64,000 nucleotides of DNA, taken from JBFMAI01 sp040755725 (GTDB lineage: Bacteria; Planctomycetota; Phycisphaerae; UBA1845; Fen-1342). The position numbers were made by a program, and so were the translations under genes. This document shows, one piece after another, positions 29,762 through 37,924 of the stretch. The stretch lies in the NCBI GenBank assembly GCA_040755725.1, contig JBFMAI010000008.1:1-64000 (forward strand), in the 5' to 3' direction. Position 1 is the stretch's first letter. Each line of letters starts with the position of its first letter. The notes below the pieces were generated by a model that saw nothing but the letters and a program-made list of their open reading frames with translations, was not told where the DNA came from and made no database searches.

Positions 29762-31294
29762 CTACGGCACCTCCCGCAAACGCATGTAACGTCGGGCTAC
29801 GGCGACGATCTGACACTGGTCCGGCGCCACGGGGGCGCCGCCTTGATACTCCGTAAACGCCGGCGGAATGACCCAGACCGGCCACTGCACTCCATCCGGG
29901 GTGTCTCTGCGCCCGTTGACCGGGTTCAGCCTCATCGGAAAGAAGCCGTTGAATTTGACGATCACGGTGTAGTCATCGGGTCGTTCGGTGACCTCATACA
30001 CCGGGAGTGCCGCGGGTGCCGGCGGACCGAAGCCGACGCGCGGTTCGTTGTTGCCTTGTAGCAAGTTTGGATTATCGTCGTTCCGCGCCGGAATGAACAT
30101 CGACCCTACTGGGAAGAGCCCGCTGCGCTCAGGTCGGCAAGTGAACCTCAAAGTCGCCGGCGCGTTCGGACTGCCCATCGTGATTGCGTAACCCTGAGCG
30201 TCCAATGGGTACCCGTTGCTATCGAACGGAGTCACCTGATTCGGAGGTGACGGGAGATTCCTGAAGGACACGAGCCAAGGTATCGGCGCCGCGGTCTCGA
30301 TGTCGGACGCTCCGCCGACGGCGTTGCCGTCGCCGCCGGGCCGGCCGCCGCTGGAAGCGCCGGCCGACGCGGAGCCGTAGCCGCCACTCGGCCCGAGGCT
30401 GCCCATGCCGGTGACGGTCATCTCGCCGATTTCGCCGTTGCCGACGGAGGTTCCGGGGCCGTCGCTGTCGGACAGCCCGCCATCGTTGGGTTCCTGAACA
30501 GGGAAGCGGTAGCCGGCGCCCGGGACGCGCAGGGCCACCACGATGAACTCGTACAACGCCGGGTCACTGCCTGCTTCATACGACACGCGACGATAGAACG
30601 CAGTCCAGACAATCCGCCGATCAAGGGCCTTGAGCGTCTCGGAACCGGCGGGTACGGACCAGGGGCTCCGCACCTCGCGGCGCTCGTATTTGCCACTAAC
30701 GGTGCTAACGAAGCTGTTCAAGTCGAACGGTTCATCGCTCGTGATCGGCGGATAGACCGTCGCGATGCTCGGCAGTGCCCACCGCATCCACGGGACACCA
30801 GCGGCCCCAGGATCAAGCTCACATTCCGTTGGCACGAACGAGTTGCTGAGCATCCAGCGGTATGCGACCTCCTCCGACCTAATGCGTGAGGGGGTGAGCT
30901 CCTGCTGTCCGTAGAACTGCGACGCGGGATTCCCGTCGATTGCCCGCACGTGCAGCGGCCGGACCTTGATGACCGGCTCGTAATCGGCCACGAACTCGCC
31001 ACCGGTGTTTCGCGGCTGGAACAACCCCGGCTCACACTTCAGCCCACCGGCGTTCAGGATCGTGTTGCGCAAACACACATTCTGCTCAATCACGTCCAGG
31101 GCGTATTCCGCCGCGGCTTCGCCCGTCGCCTTGTTGACCGACGCGCGCGTGTAGCGAATCCCAATCGGCAGAGCGGCCCCGATGACCAGCAACCCCATGC
31201 CCAATATCGCCAGCGCGATCATCATTTCGGCCAGGCTGAAGCCCGCCGGCGATCGCGCCCGCCGCCACCGTCCATCCACAGCGTGCGGCTGCAT
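29762..31294 (-). CDS. GspI-like pseudopilin with glycine-rich insert
   Basis: 510 residues. A 20-residue leader ends in RSPAG, followed by FSLAEMMIALAILGMGLLV (cleavage after Gly, Glu at +5). RYTRASVNKATGEAAAEYAL follows as the N-terminal helix. It is much longer than a classical GspI (about 120 aa); residues about 295-335 form a Gly/Ser-rich linker dividing two beta-rich parts. Start at ATG 31294: GAGG lies 6 nt upstream, and the upstream gene's stop is 8 nt before, so translation is likely coupled. Confidence 0.78.
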   Translation of the reverse strand: MQPHAVDGRWRRARSPAGFSLAEMMIALAILGMGLLVIGAALPIGIRYTRASVNKATGEAAAEYALDVIEQNVCLRNTILNAGGLKCEPGLFQPRNTGGEFVADYEPVIKVRPLHVRAIDGNPASQFYGQQELTPSRIRSEEVAYRWMLSNSFVPTECELDPGAAGVPWMRWALPSIATVYPPITSDEPFDLNSFVSTVSGKYERREVRSPWSVPAGSETLKALDRRIVWTAFYRRVSYEAGSDPALYEFIVVALRVPGAGYRFPVQEPNDGGLSDSDGPGTSVGNGEIGEMTVTGMGSLGPSGGYGSASAGASSGGRPGGDGNAVGGASDIETAAPIPWLVSFRNLPSPPNQVTPFDSNGYPLDAQGYAITMGSPNAPATLRFTCRPERSGLFPVGSMFIPARNDDNPNLLQGNNEPRVGFGPPAPAALPVYEVTERPDDYTVIVKFNGFFPMRLNPVNGRRDTPDGVQWPVWVIPPAFTEYQGGAPVAPDQCQIVAVARRYMRLREVP

Positions 31295-31302
31295 AGAACA
31301 CC

Positions 31303-32235
31303 TCACTGCGGGCGTGGTTCGCCCGCCAACAACCCACCGCTGAAGCGGTGGACCAGATATGGCCGCCCACTGGTCCGCAGCAGGGTCTGTCGCTGCGCGC
31401 CCGCGGCGGCACTTCCCAGCGCAACAAACGGCTCGCGGCGGTAGACCACCAGGCCCGCGGCACTGTACCTATTGTACCGAATTCCCGACTGACCCGGATC
31501 GGGTTCCACCTCATAATTGTCCAGCGGGGAGTAAGCCCGGAGCGGGAACTTGCGGGGTTCCCCCGTCCGGACGCCCGCCTGCGGGTCACAGACGATGAGG
31601 AAATCGTCCGCCCACAGCACGCCCTGCGGGTCGGAGTTCGGAGGCTCGGGCGGGTCGTAACCGAACACCCCGATCTGCCCGGTCAGCACGAAGTTGGCCC
31701 CATAATTCGGCGGTCTGTATTGGTTTACGGCCAGGGCCTCGATCGGGGCGACCCAGACGTCCTCCGGCAGCGTGACCGATTCCAGCTCGCCCGCCCGGGC
31801 GAAGTACTCGTTCAGCCGCAGCGCCGCCCCCGACGGGGCCACCGTTGAGCCCACCCACCGGTACACCGCCACCCGCTGCCGCCCCTGTTGGCTCTCGCCG
31901 GGTTTCGTGGCGGCATCCCACTCGGCGGGGTAGAACCGCACCGCCGTCATGGTCCGCTCGGCCAGGGCCATGTAGTACGCCCGGGTCGTGGCGCCCTGGA
32001 TCGTCTGCTGGGCGGAGGTCAGCCGGGCCTCGGCGTTCATGGCACTGAGGGCGGGAATCCCGATGGCCAAGACCAGCACGATGACCGTGACGACAACGAT
32101 GAGCTCGACCAGCGTGAATGCGGAGCGGGCGGCCGTCGCGGCTCGCCACAGCGAGTCGCCTTTGGCGACCGGGCTCTGTACCGGCTGACGAGCCCCAAGC
32201 GCCAGCGCGGGGCCCGCGCAGCGCGCGCCGACCAT
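31303..32235 (-). CDS. GspH/FimT-like pseudopilin with repeat-encoded leader
   Basis: About 310 residues from ATG 32235; an alternative ATG at 32379 would add 48. The prepilin signal is ARSAFTLVELIVVVTVIVL, with cleavage expected before Phe. AEARLTSAQQTIQGATTRAYYMALAERT is a typical GspH-type helix, and the C-terminal part is beta-rich. The leader, about 37 residues or more, is largely encoded by a dispersed repeat (32138-32176) giving PVAKGDSLWRAA seven residues before the signal core. No good Shine-Dalgarno was seen for either start. Confidence 0.72.
   Translation of the reverse strand: MVGARCAGPALALGARQPVQSPVAKGDSLWRAATAARSAFTLVELIVVVTVIVLVLAIGIPALSAMNAEARLTSAQQTIQGATTRAYYMALAERTMTAVRFYPAEWDAATKPGESQQGRQRVAVYRWVGSTVAPSGAALRLNEYFARAGELESVTLPEDVWVAPIEALAVNQYRPPNYGANFVLTGQIGVFGYDPPEPPNSDPQGVLWADDFLIVCDPQAGVRTGEPRKFPLRAYSPLDNYEVEPDPGQSGIRYNRYSAAGLVVYRREPFVALGSAAAGAQRQTLLRTSGRPYLVHRFSGGLLAGEPRPQ
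32138..32176. repeat. Dispersed repeat inside the GspH-like leader
   Basis: A 39-bp element, GCGGCTCGCCACAGCGAGTC onward, ending CCTTTGGCGACCGGGCTC; an essentially identical copy lies at 32547-32586. Read on the minus strand, its core GGTCGCC-AAA-GGCGACTCGCTG is shared with the longer elements at 29411 and 33820, so they belong to one family. A GTCGCC/GGCGAC hairpin forms the core. Confidence 0.8.
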
Positions 32236-32848
32236 CACCGGCCGAGGGGATGTGCCCGGGGGAGTGCGGGCGTCTCGCCCGCCTGCCCGCACCGGCCATT
32301 GGCCGGTGCCACACGGGCGCGCAGCGGCCCACCGGCCATTGGCCGGTGCCACACGGGCTTGCGAGGACGTGTTGTCCATCACGCCACGCAACGCTTCACT
32401 CCGCGAGTGGCCGCCGCGGGCCGTCTTTCCCGGTCAACACCGCGGTTCGCCATTGGCATTCTAACGGTCGGCACGTGTCCGGTGGCCGTGTGGGCCGGTG
32501 TCCGCGCCAAGCGGTCCCGGGTGGCACCGGCGTCCCGCCGGTGTCGCGCGGCTCGCCACAGCGAGTCGCCTTTGGCGACCGGGCTCCGCAGCGGCCGTGG
32601 AGAGTGTGGGCGTCCCGCGCGCCGATCCGAGCCGCAACCGTAAGGGAGCAGGCCGCAGACGACCGAGGCGGGTTGCTCCACACGCCGGACTCGGATGTCC
32701 TGCGCTACAGGGGAGTGCGGACGTCGGGACCCGTGTCGGTCGGGACCACTGCTCAAGAGCAGTGGCGCACATGTACCGGTTACCTCGGCCGACGACTCGC
32801 ACCGGCCATTGGCCGGTGCCACACCAGCGCGCGGGGCCACTCCGGCCG
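32236..32848. repeat. 613-nt repeat nest between GspG- and GspH-like genes
   Basis: No gene. Elements in order: GGGAGTGCGGGCGTCTCGCC (about 32262); ACCGGCCATTGGCCGGTGCC three times (32291, 32331, 32801), each followed by ACAC; the GGCGAC core element (32547-32586); a 50-bp unit (32599-32648) 88% identical to one inside the aldehyde dehydrogenase gene; GCCGGACTCGGATGTCCTGC (about 32684); and CCACTGCTCAAGAGCAGTGG (about 32745, relative at 35354). Confidence 0.85.
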
Positions 32849-34132
32849 TCATGGGACGTACCCGAACGCCCGCGGGTCCGTCTGGCTGACTGAGGTCACC
32901 AGGTCGCCTTCGCCGACCGCCCGCGCCCAGCCGGCGTTACTAGCGGCGCCCGCAGGCAGAGTCCCGTTGTTCCAGGCAACCTGCGCCGCTGGTGCCGGGA
33001 AGGCATCGCTGAAGATCCAAGTGTCTCGGCCGTCCGGCGGCGTGCCGGTCGCGCCGGCGTTCAGCCAATTGTCGTACACCTCACGCTGAATCCCGCGCGA
33101 ACGCAGCACCGGCACGCGCTCCACCACGCGCCACTGGGCCGTGCCCAGCGCGGCCCCGCTCCCCGCCGGCGGCAGCGACCACTCCAGCTTCACGTACAAG
33201 AAGTAGTCCAGCGGCACGCCCCAGGCGTCGTGAATGCCGAGCACGTCGAGCACACCAGTGGTACCGGACGTCGTTCCGCTGCCACGGGGGTTCACAAACT
33301 CCGGGGTGTTGGGATCGAGCGGTTGCAGCGCCGCCGGCGTGATTTGCGCTAGCGTCCCGGCGGAACAAACCCGCAGGTACGTGTACAACGCGCGGATGTC
33401 GTTGTTGTGCGTCTGCGCAGGCTGCTGATTGAGCTGAACCCAGTCAGCCACGTTGCCCCGTCTGTTGCCCAGGTCACGCCATAGGCGGTTCAACAACGTA
33501 CCCGGCTGCACCGGGTCAGCAAGCTCAACCGCCTCGCGCACATTGGTGGGCGTCGGCGAGGTACCGAGTCCGCCCGCAAGCTGATAGGGCGGATACGGTC
33601 CGAACGTCGGCCCCGCCTTGCGGTTGTAGATGCCGCCCAGCGGGTCTTCGGTGGCGAACTGGTCGATGGCCAGCTTCACGCCGCGCATTGTCGCCAGCGT
33701 CAGGTTGACCTTCTGGCCGCGGAGGACGCGGCTGCCGACCAGGCCGAGGACGGCGATGAGGATGCCGATGACGGCGATGACGATGAGAACCTCGATGAGG
33801 GTGAAGGCGGGGCGACGCCCCCCCCTCCCTTCCAGGTCGCCGGCGGCGACTCGCTGCGGCGAGGAGGGATTGGGGGAGGGTCGAGACCCGCCGCTGGAAA
33901 GTGCCGAGTGCAAAGGGCAAAGTGCGGCAGCGCAACTCCCCTTCCTCTTAGGGATGGGTTGGGGGAGGGTCCAACGTGCCGGTTGCGGCACGCGTGGGGC
34001 CTCTGCCAGACGCCGGTCCCGACCCCCCTGTGGTCCCCCCTGGAAGGGGGGACGGTTGACAGCCGCTGATGCGGCGCCGCGACGTCTTCTCCGCGCCCCC
34101 TTGAATCCTCGGACCCGCGGCCCCTTCTTCAT
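32849..34132 (-). CDS. GspG-like pseudopilin 3, with a 109-residue leader
   Basis: 427 residues if ATG 34132 is used. The prepilin signal, RRPAFTLIEVLIVIAVIGIL, appears only after about 109 residues, with cleavage before Phe110. The helix GQKVNLTLATMRGVKLAIDQF and a GspG-type beta part follow. The ATG lies 2 nt after the stop of the upstream pseudopilin gene, arguing for coupled translation, but the leader is far longer than normal (5-30 residues) and is encoded mostly by dispersed repeats. Internal non-ATG starts are possible; none has a clear Shine-Dalgarno. The Ca2+-site tail of the other two GspG-like proteins is absent. Confidence 0.72.
   Translation of the reverse strand: MKKGPRVRGFKGARRRRRGAASAAVNRPPFQGGPQGGRDRRLAEAPRVPQPARWTLPQPIPKRKGSCAAALCPLHSALSSGGSRPSPNPSSPQRVAAGDLEGRGGRRPAFTLIEVLIVIAVIGILIAVLGLVGSRVLRGQKVNLTLATMRGVKLAIDQFATEDPLGGIYNRKAGPTFGPYPPYQLAGGLGTSPTPTNVREAVELADPVQPGTLLNRLWRDLGNRRGNVADWVQLNQQPAQTHNNDIRALYTYLRVCSAGTLAQITPAALQPLDPNTPEFVNPRGSGTTSGTTGVLDVLGIHDAWGVPLDYFLYVKLEWSLPPAGSGAALGTAQWRVVERVPVLRSRGIQREVYDNWLNAGATGTPPDGRDTWIFSDAFPAPAAQVAWNNGTLPAGAASNAGWARAVGEGDLVTSVSQTDPRAFGYVP
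33820..33880. repeat. Dispersed repeat within the GspG3 leader
   Basis: About 61 bp, nearly identical to 29411-29472: CCCCTCCCTTCCAGGTCGCC, GGC, GGCGACTCGCTGCGGCGAGG, then a G-rich end. It encodes SPNPSSPQRVAAGDLEGRG directly before the prepilin core. A shorter relative (about 33938-33972) and a CCTGTGGTCCCCCCTGGAAG hairpin (about 34027-34055) also lie in the leader. Confidence 0.85.
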
Positions 34133-34134
34133 GC

Positions 34135-35205
34135 TCACTGCCCCCCGTGCGGGAAGTTGCAGATGTCGTCCGCGGTCCCGTAGCGCCCATCCGCCCCCGG
34201 CGAAACCAGCAAGTACGAATCCGCCCGGTGCGGCTGAAGCCGGGCCTTCACCCCCGGGTCCATGATGTAGCGCTCGAACGTCCCCACCGGTGGCAGGCCG
34301 TTCGGGCTCGTGTTGTAGTTGCCGCCGCCCCAATTTAGGCTGTGCCATTCGTCGACCTGATTGATAGAAATGGCGGTGCTTAGGGCAAGCACCGGTTCGC
34401 TTCCGCCCGGCTCCACGAGACTCAGGCTGTCTGTTGCGTGGTAGATGCCGCGCGGGGATTGTGTGGAGGGGGGCGGGCTCAAGTCGGCCATCACACGTCC
34501 CGCCGGATCCGCCCGCCAGAAGAGCACCGGATAGCCGAATCCATCGAGATACACCGGGTACAGCCGACGAACGGAGTTGAGGCCCAGTGAGGTGCGCACT
34601 TCGGTCTCGATCGGGACCGCGAAGTTCATCGTCTGTAGCGTGTCTCCCCCGATGTTCCGCGTCACCTGCACGCGGCTGGTATCCACGTAGGGCCCCGAAC
34701 GCGGAAACACCGGCTGGTTCGCCTGGGCATGATTCTGCGGGTATAGCGCGTACAGACCGCTGTTCGTCGGTCCCGCATAGCTCCGCCCGGTTGACATTCC
34801 CCACGACTGGCGGCCACCGGTCTTGCGGAAACCCGGCGTACCGAGGAGATCCGCCCCGGAAAGTGCCCATACCATCAACCCCGCACCGCTCACGGATAGC
34901 ATCCCGCCGCTGTCGTTGTACGGCGTGACAACCGTGGGTTGCCCTGGGACTTCTTCGTTATCCGACCGCGACGGCGGATAGCTCCCGCCGACCCTTTCGT
35001 CGGCCTTGAACGTCTCCAGCCCGGTTTCCAGGGCCGCCAGCACGGCCTTGCTGGCGGACTCGCGGGCGACGCGCCGGACGGCCGTGACCGCCGGGATCAG
35101 CAGGCCGACCAGGATCGCGATGACCGCCATGACGACGAGCAGCTCGACGAGCGTGAAGGCCCGGCGGCGTCGGCGAGCGCCAGGCTTGGGGCGGTGCGTG
35201 TACAT
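34135..35205 (-). CDS. GspG-like pseudopilin 2
   Basis: 356 residues. A short 16-residue leader (MYTHRPKPGARRRRRA) precedes FTLVELLVVMAVIAILVGLL; Glu at +5 is present. The helix continues VRRVARESASKAVLAALETG. The C-terminus, LLVSPGADGRYGTADDICNF, matches the Ca2+-binding loop seen in major pseudopilins. It is longer than a classical GspG (about 140 aa), with inserts in the beta region. AGGAG lies 8 nt before the ATG. Confidence 0.82.
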   Translation of the reverse strand: MYTHRPKPGARRRRRAFTLVELLVVMAVIAILVGLLIPAVTAVRRVARESASKAVLAALETGLETFKADERVGGSYPPSRSDNEEVPGQPTVVTPYNDSGGMLSVSGAGLMVWALSGADLLGTPGFRKTGGRQSWGMSTGRSYAGPTNSGLYALYPQNHAQANQPVFPRSGPYVDTSRVQVTRNIGGDTLQTMNFAVPIETEVRTSLGLNSVRRLYPVYLDGFGYPVLFWRADPAGRVMADLSPPPSTQSPRGIYHATDSLSLVEPGGSEPVLALSTAISINQVDEWHSLNWGGGNYNTSPNGLPPVGTFERYIMDPGVKARLQPHRADSYLLVSPGADGRYGTADDICNFPHGGQ

Positions 35206-35406
35206 GATTCGTGCTCCTACTACCAAATAGCGACGGGCCGGACACCCGCCACACCACGGCCGGTACGGAGCCCGGCCGCCAAAGGTGACGCGCTATGGCG
35301 AGCCGCTACGGCCTGTGTAGCACCGGACAATGGCCGGTGCGGGCTGCGTGTGCCACTGCTCTTGAGCAGTGGTCGGCGGGCGGGCCGCCGGCGCCCCGGC
35401 GACGGC
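35206..35406. repeat. Spacer with dispersed palindromes between two GspG-like genes
   Basis: Holds CGGTACGGAGCCCGGCCG (about 35262, inverted relative at 23578), GCACCGGACAATGGCCGGTG (35320-35339) and CCACTGCTCTTGAGCAGTGG (35354-35373). No gene. Confidence 0.75.
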
Positions 35407-36372
35407 TCAGAAGTTCGTCACGTCGTCGCTCGTCCCGTAGATCCCGTCCTTGCCGGGCGAGATGAACAGGTACGTGTCGGCATTCCGGGGCCAGACTTTG
35501 CCGGTCGTGCCGCCGGCCTGTCCGAAGAGGGCCCGATCGTACACAAACCCGGCGAAGGTCTTGTCTTCCGGGCGGGCATTGGCGGCGGAAACACTCCAGC
35601 CGAGCTTGTAAAGCCAGTGGTACTGCCCGGGGGCCACCTCGCCGCCGCCCAGATCGAAACCCGCGTCGTTGTTGGTCGCGGACCCGGTGAACTGCCAGTT
35701 GTCGCCCTGGTCGTAGCGGCCGCGTTTGGCGGCGCTGCTGGACCAATCGGTGAACGGCAACTGCGCTTGCACATTGGCCACGTAGTACAAGACGGGGTAT
35801 CCGAACGCATCCACCGGGAACGCCAGCCGGTTGTTCGGCCACTCGCCCGCGCCCTGTGATCCGGCTTTCAGCGAGTTGGGCAGCTCGTTAACGAGGCCGG
35901 AGTTCTGCACGTAGTAGTCCGGCGTCTGAATCGCCTTGGGGTCGACCGTAACGTACGGGCCGAAGCGGTGGTACTGCGTGCTCAGCGCGTACCACGCCTT
36001 CCAATCCACTTCGTTGATCTGACCGTCGTTGTTGACGTCGTAGTACTCGTCCTTGGTGCGCATCACGAAGCCTTGCAGGTCAGCCCCGCACAGCTCCAGG
36101 ATGAGCCACTGCGCCCCGGACAGCGCCAGGTTGCCGGACTGGAACGGGTTGTTGCCTTGGGAGCGGGGGTAGCGCCCCAGCTCCGCCTGGAACGTGTTGC
36201 ACCCCGTGGACAGGACGGCTTGCAGGTTGCGCGTGGCGGTCTTCTTGGCCACCTCGCGGACCTTGTGGACCGCGGGCACGAGCAGGCTGATGAGCAACCC
36301 GATAATCGCGATGACCGTCAGCAGCTCAACGAGCGTGAACCCGCGTCTGCGCGTCCGAGGGATGGCCGGCAT
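35407..36372 (-). CDS. GspG-like pseudopilin 1 (candidate major pseudopilin)
   Basis: 321 residues. Leader MPAIPRTRRRG, then FTLVELLTVIAIIGLLISLL with cleavage after Gly and Glu at +5. The helix VHKVREVAKKTATRNLQAVL follows. The C-terminus, FISPGKDGIYGTSDDVTNF, carries the Ca2+-site acidic loop of GspG. It is the pseudopilin closest to GspF, the usual position of the major pseudopilin, although it is twice the normal length. AGAGGTAGG precedes the ATG. Confidence 0.85.
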   Translation of the reverse strand: MPAIPRTRRRGFTLVELLTVIAIIGLLISLLVPAVHKVREVAKKTATRNLQAVLSTGCNTFQAELGRYPRSQGNNPFQSGNLALSGAQWLILELCGADLQGFVMRTKDEYYDVNNDGQINEVDWKAWYALSTQYHRFGPYVTVDPKAIQTPDYYVQNSGLVNELPNSLKAGSQGAGEWPNNRLAFPVDAFGYPVLYYVANVQAQLPFTDWSSSAAKRGRYDQGDNWQFTGSATNNDAGFDLGGGEVAPGQYHWLYKLGWSVSAANARPEDKTFAGFVYDRALFGQAGGTTGKVWPRNADTYLFISPGKDGIYGTSDDVTNF

Positions 36373-36419
36373 GGGACCTACCTCTGCTTTCCGACTGGCC
36401 GGCGGCCGCTCCGCCGGCC

Positions 36420-37691
36420 TTAGGCTCCGCCGCTGGACATGACCGACTGGATCAGGGTCACCAGCGGGAGGAACAGGGCGACGACGATGAAGCCGACGAT
36501 CAAGCCCAGGGCCACGACCATGATGGGTTCGAGCAGGCTGACCAGCGAGGCCACCAGGGTGTCGACCTCGTCGTCGTAATTGTCCGCCACCTTCATGAGC
36601 ATCTTGTCGAGTTCGCCGGTTTCCTCGCCGACGTCCACCATGTTGACGACGATCGGGTCCACGGTCTTGGAGGCGCGGAGCGGGTTGGCGAAGGAATCGC
36701 CCTCGCGGATCGCGTCATGGACGCGTTGGAGCATCCGGGCGTAGACCTCGTTGCCGCTGGTCGCCTTGGTGATCGCGATGGCCTCCAGGATCGGCACGCC
36801 CGCCGCCACCAGAGTGCCCAGCGTACGCGTGAAGCGGGCGACCGACGACTTGCCCACCAGTTGCCCGACGACCGGAATCTTCAGCGCGATCACGTCCAGG
36901 ACGAACCGCCCCGCCTGGGCCTGTCGTATCAGCTTGAACACGGCGTAGATCATGAGCGGCGAGAGCAGGATGACCATCCACCCCGGCGGACGGCCGGTGG
37001 CAAACCAGGTGGACAGGCTGATGAGGAACTCGGTCACCCCGGGCAGCTTGGTGCCGAAGTCCTCGAAGATCTCCTTAAACTTCGGGACGACCTGCACCAT
37101 GATGAACGTCACGATGCCGCCGGCGATCGTGATGACCACCACGGGGTAGATCATGGCGCCGACGATCTTGCGCTTTAACTTCTGGGCCTTTTCGAGGAAG
37201 TCGGCCAGGCGCTGGAGAATAACATCCAGCACGCCGCCCGCCTCACCCGCGGCGACCATGTTGCAGTACAGGCGATCGAAGGCCTTGGGGTGCCGGCTCA
37301 TGGCCTCCGACAACGTGGCTCCGCCCTCCACGTCCTCCGTGATCTGCTTCAGCACGCTGCGGAGCATGCCGGGTTTCTGTTGCTGTTCGAGGATGCGGAT
37401 GCTGCGGAGGATCGGCAGACCGGCGTCCTGAAGCGTCGAAAGCTGACGGGTGAAGGAGCACAACTGCTTGGTGGCCACCCACCCCATCCCCGTGCCGGCC
37501 GCCTTACGCTGCTTCGGACCGGCGCCCTTCTTGGCCGCCACCTTCTTGCGGTCCGCCTTCTCCACCACCTTGGTCGGGAAGTAGCCCAGCGCGCGGACCC
37601 GCGAGACGGCCTCCTCTTTGTTCGGGGCTTCAATCTCGTCCTTGATCTCCTGCCCGGCGGAGTTCAGGGCTTCGTACTTGAAGGTGGCCAT
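36420..37691 (-). CDS. gspF: Type II secretion / type IV pilus inner-membrane platform protein
   Basis: 423 residues with the duplicated GspF/PilC domain (about 80-200 and 285-410). Opening MATFKYEALNSAGQEIKDEI is typical. FTRQLSTLQDAGLPILRSI and FTRTLGTLVAAGVPILEAI are the matching starts of the two repeats. Three transmembrane helices are visible near 185, 235 and the C-terminus (EPIMVVALGLIVGFIVVALF). It interacts with the GspE ATPase. GGAGG lies 7 nt before the ATG. Confidence 0.95.
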   Translation of the reverse strand: MATFKYEALNSAGQEIKDEIEAPNKEEAVSRVRALGYFPTKVVEKADRKKVAAKKGAGPKQRKAAGTGMGWVATKQLCSFTRQLSTLQDAGLPILRSIRILEQQQKPGMLRSVLKQITEDVEGGATLSEAMSRHPKAFDRLYCNMVAAGEAGGVLDVILQRLADFLEKAQKLKRKIVGAMIYPVVVITIAGGIVTFIMVQVVPKFKEIFEDFGTKLPGVTEFLISLSTWFATGRPPGWMVILLSPLMIYAVFKLIRQAQAGRFVLDVIALKIPVVGQLVGKSSVARFTRTLGTLVAAGVPILEAIAITKATSGNEVYARMLQRVHDAIREGDSFANPLRASKTVDPIVVNMVDVGEETGELDKMLMKVADNYDDEVDTLVASLVSLLEPIMVVALGLIVGFIVVALFLPLVTLIQSVMSSGGA

Positions 37692-37924
37692 CCTGGAGCC
37701 TCCGCTATCAACTTGGGCCAAAGCGGCCCGTGACCGTTCCCGGCGCCAGCTCGCCGCGGTCAGACCTGTTCGTCTGAACCATTATGCCGGCTCCCAGGTG
37801 ACCCGCGAAGTCGCCTGTCCGCCGCGCAGCGCGGCTATCGGACGGTCGCCACCGCGTACCGCCTGCGCACGCGCCCAGTGCTGGCGCCCGCGTCCCGCTT
37901 GTGAGAGAGGCCACTGGGGGGCCA

